A stretch of DNA of 64,000 nucleotides from Toxotes chatareus (taxonomy: Eukaryota > Chordata > Actinopteri > Toxotidae). The position numbers were made by a program, and so were the translations under genes. This document shows positions 34,822 to 47,900 of this stretch, in pieces; the stretch's first letter is position 1; the number at the start of each line of letters is the position of its first letter. The stretch is from contig CM028897.1 in NCBI GenBank assembly GCA_016801885.1, forward strand, positions 18,597,501-18,661,500, in the 5' to 3' direction. The notes beneath the pieces were generated by a model. It saw only the letters and a list, made by a program, of their open reading frames with translations. It was not told the DNA's origin and did not search any database.

Positions 34822-35381
34822 GACTGTGGGAATTTTGGACTCTAATGGGAGGGCTGTTTCAGTATAAAACCGTTCTTATAGTTCCCTCTTGCACACTGTA
34901 ACTATGGTGTTGCTGGAGTGATGTTAAGGTTTTAATCATCATCCAGAGTGGGGGTAGTGTTACAGGCTTAGCCTGGGGTGGCCGGGAAAAGGCTTTATAC
35001 CAACTTGTGTGTGTGTGTAAGATGTTCAGGTACGGTAGAGGAAGTCCCGCGAGAAAAGGGGGCGGGCGAGAAGAGGCGAGCTGCGGGGGACATGTTGAAC
35101 CCAGCGCGGGTGCAGTTAGGCTGAAAAGGCGTTAATAAAGAAATGTTTAGAAAGTTCAGGTGCTACGGTGGTAACGGCCTCTTTTCCGGCCAGGTGAAAG
35201 AAACTATAAAAATAAAGTTCGAGTTATGAACGGCACTCATCTCCAGTCCTCCTTCTTCAGAGGTACCCCGATTGATTATTAGCGTGTTACCAGCTAAGCA
35301 ACGAGCCACGGGAAAGGCAGGTAAAGGCGGCCAGAGCGCTCCCAACTACGGTTTGGAGCCGTCCAGACTGGCTCAGGTAAC
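34822..35381. mobile_element. Spacer between the 4.6-kb copies; candidate solo LTR
   Basis: This 560-bp sequence occurs once and is clearly richer in G+C than its flanks. A subsegment from TGTTAAGGTTTTAATC (34922) to ...GGTAACA (35382) is about 461 bp. It has the TG...CA ends of a retroviral-type long terminal repeat, a TTTATA-like box near 34992 and an AATAAAG near 35133. I find no matching target duplication, and the right end abuts copy 2 exactly, so it may have been trimmed by the rearrangement. It could equally be unrelated unique DNA. Confidence 0.4.
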
Positions 35382-35722
35382 ATGTTATTGGAAAAAAACT
35401 AAATCAATGAATTCCATAATAACTCGAGTGGGTTATTGTGAAAATCGAGAATGATAAAAATATATATATATAATAATAATAATGAGCAGAGTTTGAAATT
35501 GTTTCACAAATGATTGTTTCATTTATATATTTTACACAATTTAATCTTATGATTATTATTAGTGATTATTCATATCATAATTATTTATCTAATATGCAGC
35601 ACTTTGGGGCTCCATATTCTCACATCCTGGATGGATAATGAGGGGTTTTACTTGTTGGCTCTGAACCCAGCCTCTGTGAATTTATGTAATGAAGGGGTGA
35701 AGGCAGAATGTGTGTGTCTGAC

Positions 35723-35771
<49 letters not shown>

Positions 35772-38700
35772 CTGCACGTGCCGGAGAAACAGTGAGGGCA
35801 CAGATGGCAGTGTGACGCACTGTTCTGCCTTTCCTTTTACCTCTCCCAAAAATACACTAAATACACCATAGCCCTCACCCCTGTCTGCCCCCCCCGCACC
35901 ATCCAGCCAGACTGCATCCTTTTCTTTATTTATTTATATAGCTTGTGCTGCACAACCACTCATCTGTTATTAATAAAATCGCTCATATTCTATTCCTCCT
36001 TTCATTAAGGCATCATGCTGAATTGATCCATACTTCTACAAACACGGCTGAATGGTATGAGGTGCTCGTTTCAGGAATGTGAGAACTCAAATTATTCAAA
36101 CATGTATTGAGTTGGTACACCTCTCCATCTTTCATCCATCCATCCATCAATCCATCCATCTATGCCTGCAGCTATTCTTTCATCTGTCAGTTCTGTCAAA
36201 TCACTGTTAATCTGTGCTTTCCTTTCATGTTTACATCAAAGATGACCACACACACACAGAGGCAGTACAATCTATGACAGCATTATACTGCCAAAATCCT
36301 CAAGCGCATACGAGATCCACGCGAGTGGATGCTGAGGAGCCGCGCACGCATATTTATTTTTTCGCGAGCCCTTTCACAGCACTAGTGCGCAGAACATCTC
36401 GATAGCGATATTGCGTTGAGGGGGAAACCATACTTTGAGCACCGGCAGAACCACGAAAGGAACGAGTGACTGTTAACAATGGACGCACAACTACTGTCAC
36501 TGATTTGCTGCTCATAAAACTTGCTTGCTGCTCGCTCACAAGTACATTTTCTTTTTGACAGTAAGTGGATGGACTCAGTCACTCTTAATTTAACTGGTTG
36601 GGCAGATAGGTACGGCAACAGCAGTTGGACAAACCACTTCTACATGAAAAGTGGCCTGAGAGCTATAGATATATATAAAACTGACTTGACTTAAATGTGT
36701 ACAATTATAAAAGTATATATCTTCAGATAAACTGGGCTGACTGAGAAAAAAAAAAAAAAAGAGTAATTTACCTCTCTGAAACTTTTTTCAACTTCAGTGG
36801 AGATTGACAGCCAGTTGGACAAGCAGTCTAAATAAAAGAAGGGGGTCAGGGATAAGAAACCAAAAACAGGCTAATGTACCATCCACTGGTGACCAACAGT
36901 TACATCATACAATCAGTAATGACACTGAGTTATTATCTCAAAGCATGGTTTCCTCCTCACACGCTCAAATATTGCTTGTGAGTGCTGTGAAAGCTGTAAT
37001 ATGCCTGCACACACACGGCTCCTCTACATCTGCGCAAGTGGATCTCATTTGCGCTTGTGGATTTTGGCAGGATAATGCTGTCATAAGAATCCATCACATT
37101 CCATTCAACACACACACACACACACACACAAATCCTCTGTCTCACCCTTTTTCGTCCCCCTCTGACGAGTTGCTATCCTGCTTGTTGGACATTGGCTCCA
37201 TTCAGCCTCAGTACCGTCCAGCGGCCAATCACAGGACAACGAGGCGGACCCCGACCTCGCCAGCCTGCTCAGCATTCGCCAGCGGCCCCTTCAACAGACA
37301 GCCATTTGAGAATCTGGGTGGCGACTGGCTGGGAGGAGCACGGTGGGAAGGACATCAGGGGGAGTAAAAGAAAGAAAGACAGAGAAAGAAGACACAGTAA
37401 GAGATGGACACTTAGAGACATTAACATTAACACAAAATCTTATATTAAATTTTGAATACACACCATTGTATAACATTTCATATATGGTTTCTATGTTTAT
37501 CATGTAAATGCTCCATGTCAATCCTGTATATTTACATGCAACCATGTCAATACTCAGAGTTTCTGTACATTAAAACTTGTGCAATGCTTTTCTAGATTTT
37601 ATTCTAGGACATTTGTTTGTTTTCAGAGTGTGTTCATTTAATTGCACAGTCCCAAGTTGCCTTGGTGGAGAAGAAGACCATCAGAGCAAAGCTTTTCATG
37701 GTGGGACTGCATAGATTATTTACTTCAATCCCCATTAGCTGTCACTAACGAAAATGCTTCTCCTCTTGGGGTCCATAAAAAATTACTACAGCTACTACTA
37801 TTTCATGTGGTTCTGTCACATGAAATGATGTAAAATAAAAATGAGTGAAGGTAATATTACATGAAGTGTTCTGATGTTCATACATCACAACTCAACTGTA
37901 CTTTTCCATGTTTTCTTTTCCAGAAATGTGCATAGAGCTTTTGAACTTTTAAATACCTGGAACTGATTAAAAAAAAAAAAAAAAAACCAACCCCAAAACA
38001 GTTTATGTTCTATTTCAGATCAGATCTGCTTATGAAACATCGCTATAAGAACGAGAGGCTGCAGCTATGCTAGTCTAGTGGCTGAGTTACACATAACTGC
38101 TCTGATCAGTGGGAACACAAACACTCAATAAGCTGAACTCAGTATTTGTAGAGGATAAAGGAGCTCAGTATGTTTGATGGTTTTGCTTAGTTTGTGAACA
38201 GGCTTACAAATTTAATAGACAAGACTTTATGAGTAGCCCAGTGATAGACTGGCGACCACCTCTCTCCCAGTGTCAACTGGGACTGGCGCCAGCCCCCTGC
38301 TACCCTCAGAGGATAAGCAGTGCAGCTAATAGATGGGATTTCTTGAGTTCATTTGCTAGACTCAAATGTCTTGGCTATATTTATAGATGTTGCTTAATTT
38401 TGATCTGCTCTGAAGGGATTTCTTCAGTTCAGACTGAGAAATCTTTCCCCTGCTAAAAACTGAAACATTAGCTTAACTTAAAGGTACGACAGTCAGGGTC
38501 TGACCCTTTAACCCGATTCATTTAATTTCCTCGTTAAATGTTTGAACAGACTTCATAGAGACTAGCAATTCTTCTACAATACACCCTCTGTGTTCACTGT
38601 GCCCTGGTCACCACTACAATCCTGGATCTATTAGAGGAAACGGACTCCGGCCAAATCTAATTTACTATAAGCTACTTACAAGTTCTCTGAAAGGAATTTA

Positions 38701-39959
38701 GGATTTAATTGTACTCCACAATTTTCACGAGCGTTTTGTCACCTTTTTATTCTCTCTCTGTGGCATATTTGTCTGCAAAGTGGTTTGGATACATGGACAG
38801 TTTAAACTGTGAAACATTCAGATGAATAAATAACTTTATACTGGCCTAAAAGACAGAAGGTGGAGGGAGAGTAGGATACATTTTTGATATGGCTCCAGGA
38901 ACAGCAGTGTGTGTTGATCCGTTGGTAGGCAGGTCAGTTGACTGGACTTTTGATTGTAATGCTTTGGTCCAGACTGAAATATTTTTACAACTATTGAATG
39001 GATTGCTGTCCACTTTGCATGGTCCCCATAGGACACTGACTTCGTGAAACCCCAGACTTCAACATGAGGTGAAGCAAAATGTCAACAACATTCAGATGAA
39101 GTGTTTAATATTTGCTACAGACATTCATCGAGATGAATTCTAACAACTGTTAATGAACCTCTGCACCATCAGGTCAATATGTTTAGTAAAGAAATCTTCA
39201 ATATAAGTGTTTCTTTTCTTTTTCTTTTTTTTTTTATTTACAAGAAAACATTCTGTGGACACCTTTAAAAATGGAGGCCAACAAAAACAGCTAGAACAGA
39301 GTTTCATTATTGTACTAGAATGTATGAAGAACAAAGCTACCAGGTATTTTTGAGCTACGTTGCCTTGGTTCTTGAAGTGTACAGGATGTCATGGAGCCAT
39401 ATTTATGCATTAACTTAAAGTTATAATATTGCCACTGTATCAAACCTCACTGTTTATCCTCACTATCCTCACAGTTTCTACTATTTATTGGTGAGTCAAT
39501 TTTCAATCAAGGCCATCCAATGCATATGCATTTCTGGTGGAATCCACCTTTCAGTAACATACAAGTACAATAGTACAAAAGCAATACATGCACGTAATGT
39601 GGAAGACAGTCCCTGACTGTGAGTTCAGTAGTGACTGCTGGTGTACAACTACTATAATCCTGTCTGTACTTCTTCTATTACTGTTAAAGCAACAACGATA
39701 CTACAACTACAGTACTTGTAGTGTGATACTTGATTTTTTGGGGGCTTATACCAATAACAAAATTTAAACATTAAAGAGTAAGTACATGCCCAGTAAAAAT
39801 CCTGCTCGCTCTGCCATCTAGTGGCTGCTGCAAGCTCTGTCCATGCCATGACGTACGAAGCACTTCACAGTGATTTACACTGCAACGTAAAACTACATCA
39901 ACGTCGAGCAGAAAACACCTGACCACCCCGCCTGTGATGGCTCGTCAATGGCTCAATAA
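35382..39959 (+). repeat. 4.6-kb direct duplication, copy 2
   Basis: Second copy of the segment at 30247-34821, in the same orientation. After its end the sequence departs (AATAATCGATATTTG against AATAAGACTGTGGG after copy 1). It differs by a few point changes and indels, including GTACGAAGCACTTCACAG where copy 1 has GTACGAATTCACAG. Confidence 0.95.
38227..38330 (+). repeat. LINE/SINE 3'-tail-like fragment (duplicate)
   Basis: Copy of the fragment at 33090-33195, carried along by the 4.6-kb duplication. Confidence 0.65.
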
Positions 39960-42211
39960 TCGATATTTGTCTTTATACCATGACCACAGAGAATGGCAGA
40001 TTCTGACCGACTGGGTGGAGGGGACGTGTGTAACTTTCAGGCCTCTGACATCCTGATCACTGACATCAAATCAAACCAAAATCAAAGAGAACAGCCTGAG
40101 CTTCTTCTGACAGGCTGATCATTTTGGCTCTCATAAGACGACAGGCTGTTAACACGTGTTAGCAGCAATGTTTTTTCTAAAGTTTGACAGAAGTCATGCA
40201 CTCATTATTATTATTAATCATTATTAACTGTCTTGTTTCAGTGACTGAAATGTTCTGAGTGGATTATCCTGCTCACAGCATGGACACTTTCCAGAGATTA
40301 AAATATTAGTCTATTCATAGTTGGGGCCAACACTGATGATCCATTTATAAAGCAACTGATGACCACTGTTACTTCAAGCTGTAACGCTATGATAAAACTT
40401 TATTGTAATATAACTAATGATAAAGACACCTTTCAGTCTCTATGCATGAATAAAACCACAAACCCATCACATGTTTGGCCCACCCCTGCTGCATGCATAT
40501 CACCCTGTGAGGAGCACAGAGTGCCAGATGAGGGCACCAGAGTCACCACAACACTGGTGATCTGGATTTAAATGTGACCTGAGCTGACCTGGTTCCTGCA
40601 GAGAGACTACCTTTGACAGGCTGTCCTCACAGCACTGAGCATGACCACTGAACATAACTTGAATATAGCTGCTTATAAAGAGTGATTCTGATTCTTGTCC
40701 ACCAGACAAAAGCCCAAAGATATTCAATTAACAATTATATCAAACAGTATATCAAAATGAATTCATGGAAAATAATGGAAAACATAAATAGTGATAAAAA
40801 ATAAAAATAGTACAAAAATGTGCAAGAAATGTTCTGGTTTCAGCTTCTGTAATGAGAGGATCTGTTACTTTTCATCGACATAAATCACGATAATGCACAA
40901 ATATTTTTGAGTTTGACTTTTGTTAGAAGAGACCAAGACATTTGAAGACCTCCTCTTGGGGTCTGGGGAGGTGTGGTGTGGTTTTTCACTATTTTTTGAC
41001 ATTTCATTACGATTACATTACGAAAAATAATGGAGCAAATGGTCGACACATTAATTAATAGTGAAAACAATTGTTATTGACCATGCCCACATTTAGGAAG
41101 CTGAAACCAGTCACTTGGTGTTTTTGCTTAATAAATGACTGAAATTATTTATTATTAAATGCCTGATTATGACAATGGTGGTAGTTCATTTTAGTAGTAC
41201 TAACAGCACCCAGTGCCACTCTATGGCTGTTCTATGTGTTTTCAGTTGTTTGGATGACCGTGGAGTTCGGTGGCAGAGGTATGAGCTACATCAAGCTACA
41301 CATGCAACACTGTACTTGTCTATAGATTAAATTCCTTGATTTGGGTCTCAGTCAGCTGAGCTCCACTTCTCCAGCTGTGACAGTAGATGGCATCAGAGTG
41401 TGAGGGATCAGCTGGACCTCATACCCTTGTGACACACTTATGAACCAGTAACAGTCCATTTACAGTAAATTTTAGTTGTACGAATACTGGCATCGAACAG
41501 TAACAAGAAAAAAGTTGGATATTTGTGATTTGTTTGCAATTTGTGACAAATTCAGTGACTTCCCTCATGAATTTTAGTTTGAGTGTTTTCCAGGAGCTGA
41601 AAAGCTCTTTTATGATCCGGATTTATAAAACTACAATAAACATATGAAATAAAACAATACAGACATTTCTAACAGTAAATTATTGTCAAAATGATATCAG
41701 GCTTTTGCTACAATGGAGCACGACAGTGTTATACATGTGAAAAATAAATACGAATTTGAGCTAGAAAAACTTGTGCATTAAAAGTGCACTGAAATATATC
41801 TGAGAATGCTCATACCATTACTCATATGAATACTTGGAAATTATCTACATATAATTTTTAAGCCCCAAAATGAATAATGATGAGAATAATAAAACTGTGG
41901 AACTGGAGGAAATGTGAAGACTGTGTTCTTTGGTCATGTTCTTGGATCACTTCTGGTCTGAGGTTTCTCTGACTATAAATAAAGTTTTAGTGGTTTCCTC
42001 GTAAATGGATCCCAGGATTGAAGTATTAACTTTGCTGAATTCTTTTAGTGTCACTGTGAGACCGTTCCTGTCTGATAGTGTTCATTTGTGTTTGCATATT
42101 TCGCTGTGTATTTTGTTTCTTTCCTGTTTTGTAACTATTTCCTGCTTTTGTTGTATTTGTGCAACTACATTTGGAACTTTGGTTTTCCAAACTGCTATGA
42201 GCAATTAAAAC

Positions 42212-42246
<35 letters not shown>

Positions 42247-43543
42247 GGAAAAAGCAGAAATTTCAGGAAGCCAGGAAATAGAAAAAAAAAATGTTTTAGG
42301 AGGCAGGAGATGCCGAGCAAGTCGCAGACACACCCACACGCAAAACAGATGCACAGTTGGTATGAACATTGTGTGAGCCAGTGGGTCAGTGACGACATAC
42401 AGATCAGTACATACACTCAGCTGTGTACATACTGTACCATGTCTGTCCTGAAATAGGACTTGGCACTTAAGAGATCATACATAAGTATTACAAAAGACAC
42501 ATAAACGTGATTACTTGCTGTCCACTTAACCACCAAACACACACACACACACAGTGAAGCATATTCTCTCCATCATGTGTAGAATAAGCAGCGTGTGCTA
42601 AAGCTAAAGAAAACACCCTTGAATGAACAGACACACAAACGCACTCTAGTCTGTCTCAGAGCAGGGAGGTTCTGGAGGCTGTCCAAGCTGATTAGATGAC
42701 GAGAAGAAGCAGCACAGCATGATCAAATCTGACTGTCTGCAACCCCCCCCAACTCTTCCTCTCTGTTCCTTCCAAATCAACTATCTCTGTACTTTCTCCC
42801 ACTCTATCGTTCACACTTTCTCCATATTCCCTTCTGAGGCTCAGCAATACCAGCAGAAAAACAGTGCACACAAAACGCACGTGTGGCCGCCTAAGAAGAT
42901 GCACAACACTGACTGTGTCTCATTCCACTCAAACCCATTGCATCTATAAACATGTGCATGTTCTTGGTCCATAATAAAATTCATAACACAATGATATTCC
43001 TTCTTTCCCAACAAGCAGGACTTCCTTTGCCATAAAGGTTAACATTTCTACAGCTATCACACACTGTAAAAGTCCAGTTAAGTCAAAGAGCAAAAGAAAA
43101 ATCATCCATCTGTGCACTTGTGTCCACTGAAATACCCAATTTATACCAAACAAAACAATATATCCATTTACAAGTCCTTCTGAAGCTTTCAATCATATCA
43201 CATGATCTTCATCAGTTTCCCCGAGTTGTCAGCACAGGAACGATCTGTGATACGGCTGGAGTTGTGACTACCGTATACGGTCCATATTAGCTGATGTGTA
43301 TCCTGGCCAAACATGGCATGCAGAACCACATCAGCTGCTGCATGATATCGGGAGCTAAGATCTGACAGATCAGCGGGCTACATGGGGCTGGAAGCAGGAC
43401 TTAGTGAGCCAAGCCAGGGTAAAACGATTAGGATGTCCTGGGCTAAGATGATTACATCCGTGCAAAAAGTTAATGACTGTTGGAAAGTCCCCACCCTGTT
43501 TCTTTAACCAGACGTGGGACACACAGCACAGGGAAGACGTCAT

Positions 43544-43571
43544 GGTGATGATGATGATGATGATGATGATG
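43544..43571. repeat. (GAT)n trinucleotide repeat
   Basis: About nine GAT units adjoin the dispersed repeat to the right. Confidence 0.9.
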
Positions 43572-43735
43572 GCATTTTGAGCTAAATGCTAATTTCAGCA
43601 TGCTAACCACATCCATGATGCTAACCTATGGATGACAGAATGACAATACCAACATGCTGATGCCATAAGATTATTTAATAAGATATTTCAGTTTGAACAA
43701 AAGTGGTGGACCAATCGAAAGACACTGTTGCGCAC
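43555..43735. repeat. Dispersed percomorph-type repeat copy
   Basis: GAGCTAAATGCTAATTTCAG, CAGCATGCTAACCAC, CCAACATGCTGATG and AAAGTGGTGGACCAATCG are characteristic pieces of the same family as 14255-14560. Confidence 0.6.
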
Positions 43736-44047
43736 CACCCCCCAAAAAAAAAATAAATAAAAATAAAACAAATATATATATATATATATATATCTATATT
43801 ACTTTAACAGAGTATTACTGTGAATATCAACAGACGTTTCTGTCAGGTGTCAGTGGAGATCCCCACAGTGCAGGACTCACATTGATCAGGAAAACAAAAG
43901 CACAACTGCAACAGAATGCTAATGCTGCTCTGAATGACTGTGTAAACGTGACAGGTTCCCCACACCAACTTTATAAGGTGACACAAGCTAATGTAGCTTC
44001 ACAGCTCCCAAAAATGCTGGGTTTAAGCATCAAAGTTAATGGTCAAG

Positions 44048-44879
44048 AACCTTGGAAAGAATAGTTTGACAAAACGATCCAAGGTCAATTTAGCAGCAGC
44101 ATGTCAGCTTGTGTTTGCCCAGTTGGCATGAGAGTGCGATGTTGCCATGGAGCTGATGAGCTGTACCTGAGCTCTGCATTTTAGCCTATATGTACTTATG
44201 TTTTTCGGTGAATCTACGCGTCAAGTCACAGTCTGATGACTCCCACTGGAAAGACTACGTGGATTCCAGAAATGCGTACATGACGTATGTGCACTTTCTA
44301 AGCATTAAGAAACAGCAGAGTGGAACACCGTGCTAAAACCCAGACAGTCCAGAGAGAGAAGATCACAGTAAAGTGTCTGAAGGTCATTTTGAAATTACTG
44401 CAGCTGTCAGCCTTTTTATTCCTCCCGTCATCCCCTCATGCTCTCCCTCCACCTGATGGAATTACCACAGTCCCTCTGACGCTTTGTTTAAATAAAAAGT
44501 TCCTTCTTCTGCCAAACAGCTCGGTGCATGTGGTGAAACCTTTAGTCTAAATTTACTTATCAATATTTCAAACTGACACAAATGAAAAAAACGGGGGGGA
44601 GGAAACTTGATTCCAAATGCAGGTCCTCCCTCCTCATTTCAGGCTCCGTTCTCCCCTTCCTCGATCTCTTTCCTCTTTCCTATATTTTTGCCCTCGTTCT
44701 TTCCATTCCCCGTCTCGCTCTGTGCCAGCAGCATCATGTCCTCCTCCGTTCCTCCCTCGCTCCACTTTCATTCTTTTATTTACAGCAATCATCTGCTCTG
44801 TGTTCATTGTTTTCCCCACTCTCATTGACTATGTATGGTTGCTGTTCTTCTGCCAGCGTCTGCAATTACTGAGCAATGG

Positions 44880-44913
<34 letters not shown>

Positions 44914-47900
44914 ATGTGTGGGTGCTTGCATGTGCACACTCATGTGTGCATTTCTCAGTGTGCCTATATGAGTGCATTTATGTGGCTTTATGTTTGTGGG
45001 TGTCTGCACACAACTGTGTATGCACTAATGAGTTAGCACGCATATATATCCTTCTGGTCTGCACTTTAGAGGGCCTCTTGGGTTATTTTTCTCTTTGCCA
45101 CATTAAAAAAAACTTAAACTTAAACTGACTGGGAGGACAATAAAATAAGTACTGTACAGTAAATGTCATTTGTGAGCAATAAAATGTGGTTTCAGTTTAT
45201 TTCTGTAAAATTGGGCAATTTAGGAATAAATTAGCTTTACACAAAGGACATATTTGAAGCTTTTTTCTTTCTTGAAGTTGAAAGTCTGATAATGGTTAAA
45301 TATCAACCTAAAAGCCTGTTTTACCTTAAGCACACCACTCAACAAATTCATTAAAAAAAAGCATTTGGACCCTGAACAACACCTCCAAGGTACCACACAA
45401 ATGCACCACAACTAATCCACAAAACAAACATAAAGACAGTATTTTCATCATGTTTCCACGTCGACTGAGGATGAACTGAAGCTCCTTTAAGTACGTCACC
45501 TCGTGCCATCTTCTTCTGAAATGGTTTAGTGGCACCCGACGAGACAATTAGTGCCACCAGCTGTTTATCTCAACAGCAGTGGATGGAAAGGTGCATTCAT
45601 TTGCATCTTCTATAAGACAGGACCAGGATCAGCGAAGAATGTAATGAAGTGACTGTGCATGTGATTTACTAACTCCGAACAAAGTGTTAAGTAACTTTTT
45701 AAGCCGAAACTCCAACTCTCTCAGGACAAATAACTGTGGATGGAAACAGACACACGCAGGCTGTCGATGGCACTGACCCTGGTCCTGATTCTAATCTCAG
45801 ACGTCCGGATGCGGTAACCACCCCCCACCCCATCTGCTCATCCCCACAGATTAGAAGAATGTAAAGAATTATCCCACATGACGCTGCAGCTTTACAGAGA
45901 GACTTCTGTGGGTCTGTATCACGCAGACGAGTGTGACTTTCTGGTGTCCTTGTACTAAGGCTGTAGTTAAAGGTTAAGTTCATTATACATTATTATCATT
46001 TAGTCTATAAAACATCAAAAACTAGTCCTTCTGTGTCCGATCTGTGGTTCATGACTCAGAGTTATTTCGTTTATGTTGGAATAATATAGAAAAAACTAAA
46101 TGTTTGGCACTTTTGCTTGATAACTTTAAACTTGAGGTTACATCTGCAATTCCTTGACTGCCGAGGAAGACCATGTGGCAGACTGAAAGCTTCAGAGCAG
46201 CTACTGAGATGACCTACTGAGAATGAATGTTCTGCTGGCTGACTAATCTCTGAATCGTATCAGCACAAGCTTTGCATGCGAATGCAACGGACATTTAATC
46301 AAATAAAAAAGTTTAAAAACTGCATCTATGGATGAGCCTTATTTTCTAATTTAATAACTGCGACATAGATGAACAGCGTTACACAAAAGCCTCCATTTTT
46401 TCTGTTCAGACTCTGAGCAGAGTTTAAGGCCGTGCTGTAACGCACGCGTCAGAGGGACTGAGGGACGAGGGAGACACATTAGAGTGAACACTGGCATATT
46501 CCCACAAAGTTAAACAATAAAGAAACAAAAACAATAACCACGTTCCTTACACTTAAAATCCTTTAGTGTTTTCCTTAATGGTATAAACGAGCTTCACACA
46601 CACTGAGGCAACATAAAAACAAAGACTGACCTTCTGAAATCAACGCTCTATAGTTTTCTCTCCCCTCTGTCTCCATATCCCTGCAGTCTCTCATCCTCCA
46701 CCTCTCCTTGTTTGTCTCCATCCCCTTCATCCTCCTTGTTCTCTCCCTCTCTAATGATCAGCCAGTGTGAGGGCAGCCAAGAATGTCTGCCATGGCTGAC
46801 CTTCCGTTCGCCTCCCCTCTCCTGTTGATGTGGATGTGTTAGAACGACTGCGCTCCCCCACATCTCTCTCTGTCCACTGTTGATGTTATTCATTCAGCAG
46901 AAGCTTCAGCCCTGCTGCAGCTGCATAATTGACCCTGCTGCTGGAAACATGTAGGAACAATCATAATCTGATGCCCAGTCTCGTTGGCAAAGCAAAGAAC
47001 AATGGAAAGGAGAAAAAAAAAGGGGGGGCTGACTCTGGAATTGTGATGACGATTAATTCAACACCGTCGCCTCACTGTGATTTCTTCATTTTAACAAATT
47101 CTTTTCACTTTTTCACTGCACTTTTACACTTTGAGTTTCTTTTACTCATTTAAAAGTCATTTTACAAACACAAATCTTGATGTTCGCTTCCATCGAGTTC
47201 AAAATGAAACCTCTAGAGCAGAGGCGAGTGCTTTGCGTCCTGTTTTCGGCCCTGGGTTTTGCCTCTCAGGTCACAGAGAGGCTGCTCTAACCCCTGTGAC
47301 TGGTGCAGCTTGAAAAGTAGATAATGCTCAGGACTCCCCTCTGTGCAGGTCTTTATATTTATATTCTGATGAAATGATGCAAAGCTGAGGCAGCAGAGGA
47401 CACTGGTCATTTCTGGCTTTCATGCAGAGAAAAAGGTGGTAGGAGGTCTTCAGTCTAATTAATCACAATAAAAAAAAAAAAGTAGAATAGCTGGAACAGC
47501 TACTGGAGCTGAGAAGAGATCATGTAACAGTCTCGACTTCCACAACACCTGCTGGTGTTAGGGAAAACAAAAAGTCTTCATGCTGTTGTGCTCCTGCCAC
47601 CTCACATTTTCTGAGCTGTATCTCTAACAGAATCTTCTTTAGGAGTTTTGCGGCTGAGGATAAACAGTGCTCTGACCCTGAGGACACAGTGTCGGTGGCG
47701 GGGAGAAAAGCTGCGATGATTCTGTTATTGGACGGACTTAATAACCTCCAGTCCAGCCTTCCTCCCTCTGAAAACCCCTTCCTCTTCTAATCCTTTCCTT
47801 ATATATGACCTGTAATTCCTCTCTCAGCTCCTCACCAATCCAATCTCATATCTGATATTATCACTTTAAGCCATTCTGAAAATGCAGTGGGAATTGGAAA

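Larger units (their letters stand above)
39960..44047. other. Non-coding stretch between the two duplications
   Basis: No coding exon is recognised. It holds an A/AAAAG-rich run at 42211-42250, a C8 run near 42746, a (GAT)n tract at 43544-43571, a dispersed-repeat copy (43555-43735) and an A/TA-rich run at 43742-43793. Confidence 0.6.

Noticed and set aside
46680..46725. Minus-strand METNKE frame followed by AG|GTGGAG in the right phase for thra
   Set aside because: The donor is weak, the peptide is too short, and the frame lies in the duplicated 7.7-kb block in low-complexity purine-rich sequence.
46648..46893. Acidic/basic minus-strand frame (MNNINSGQREMWG...), duplicated at 54362-54607
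   Set aside because: Low-complexity CT-rich DNA read in reverse; no family recognised and no splice context.
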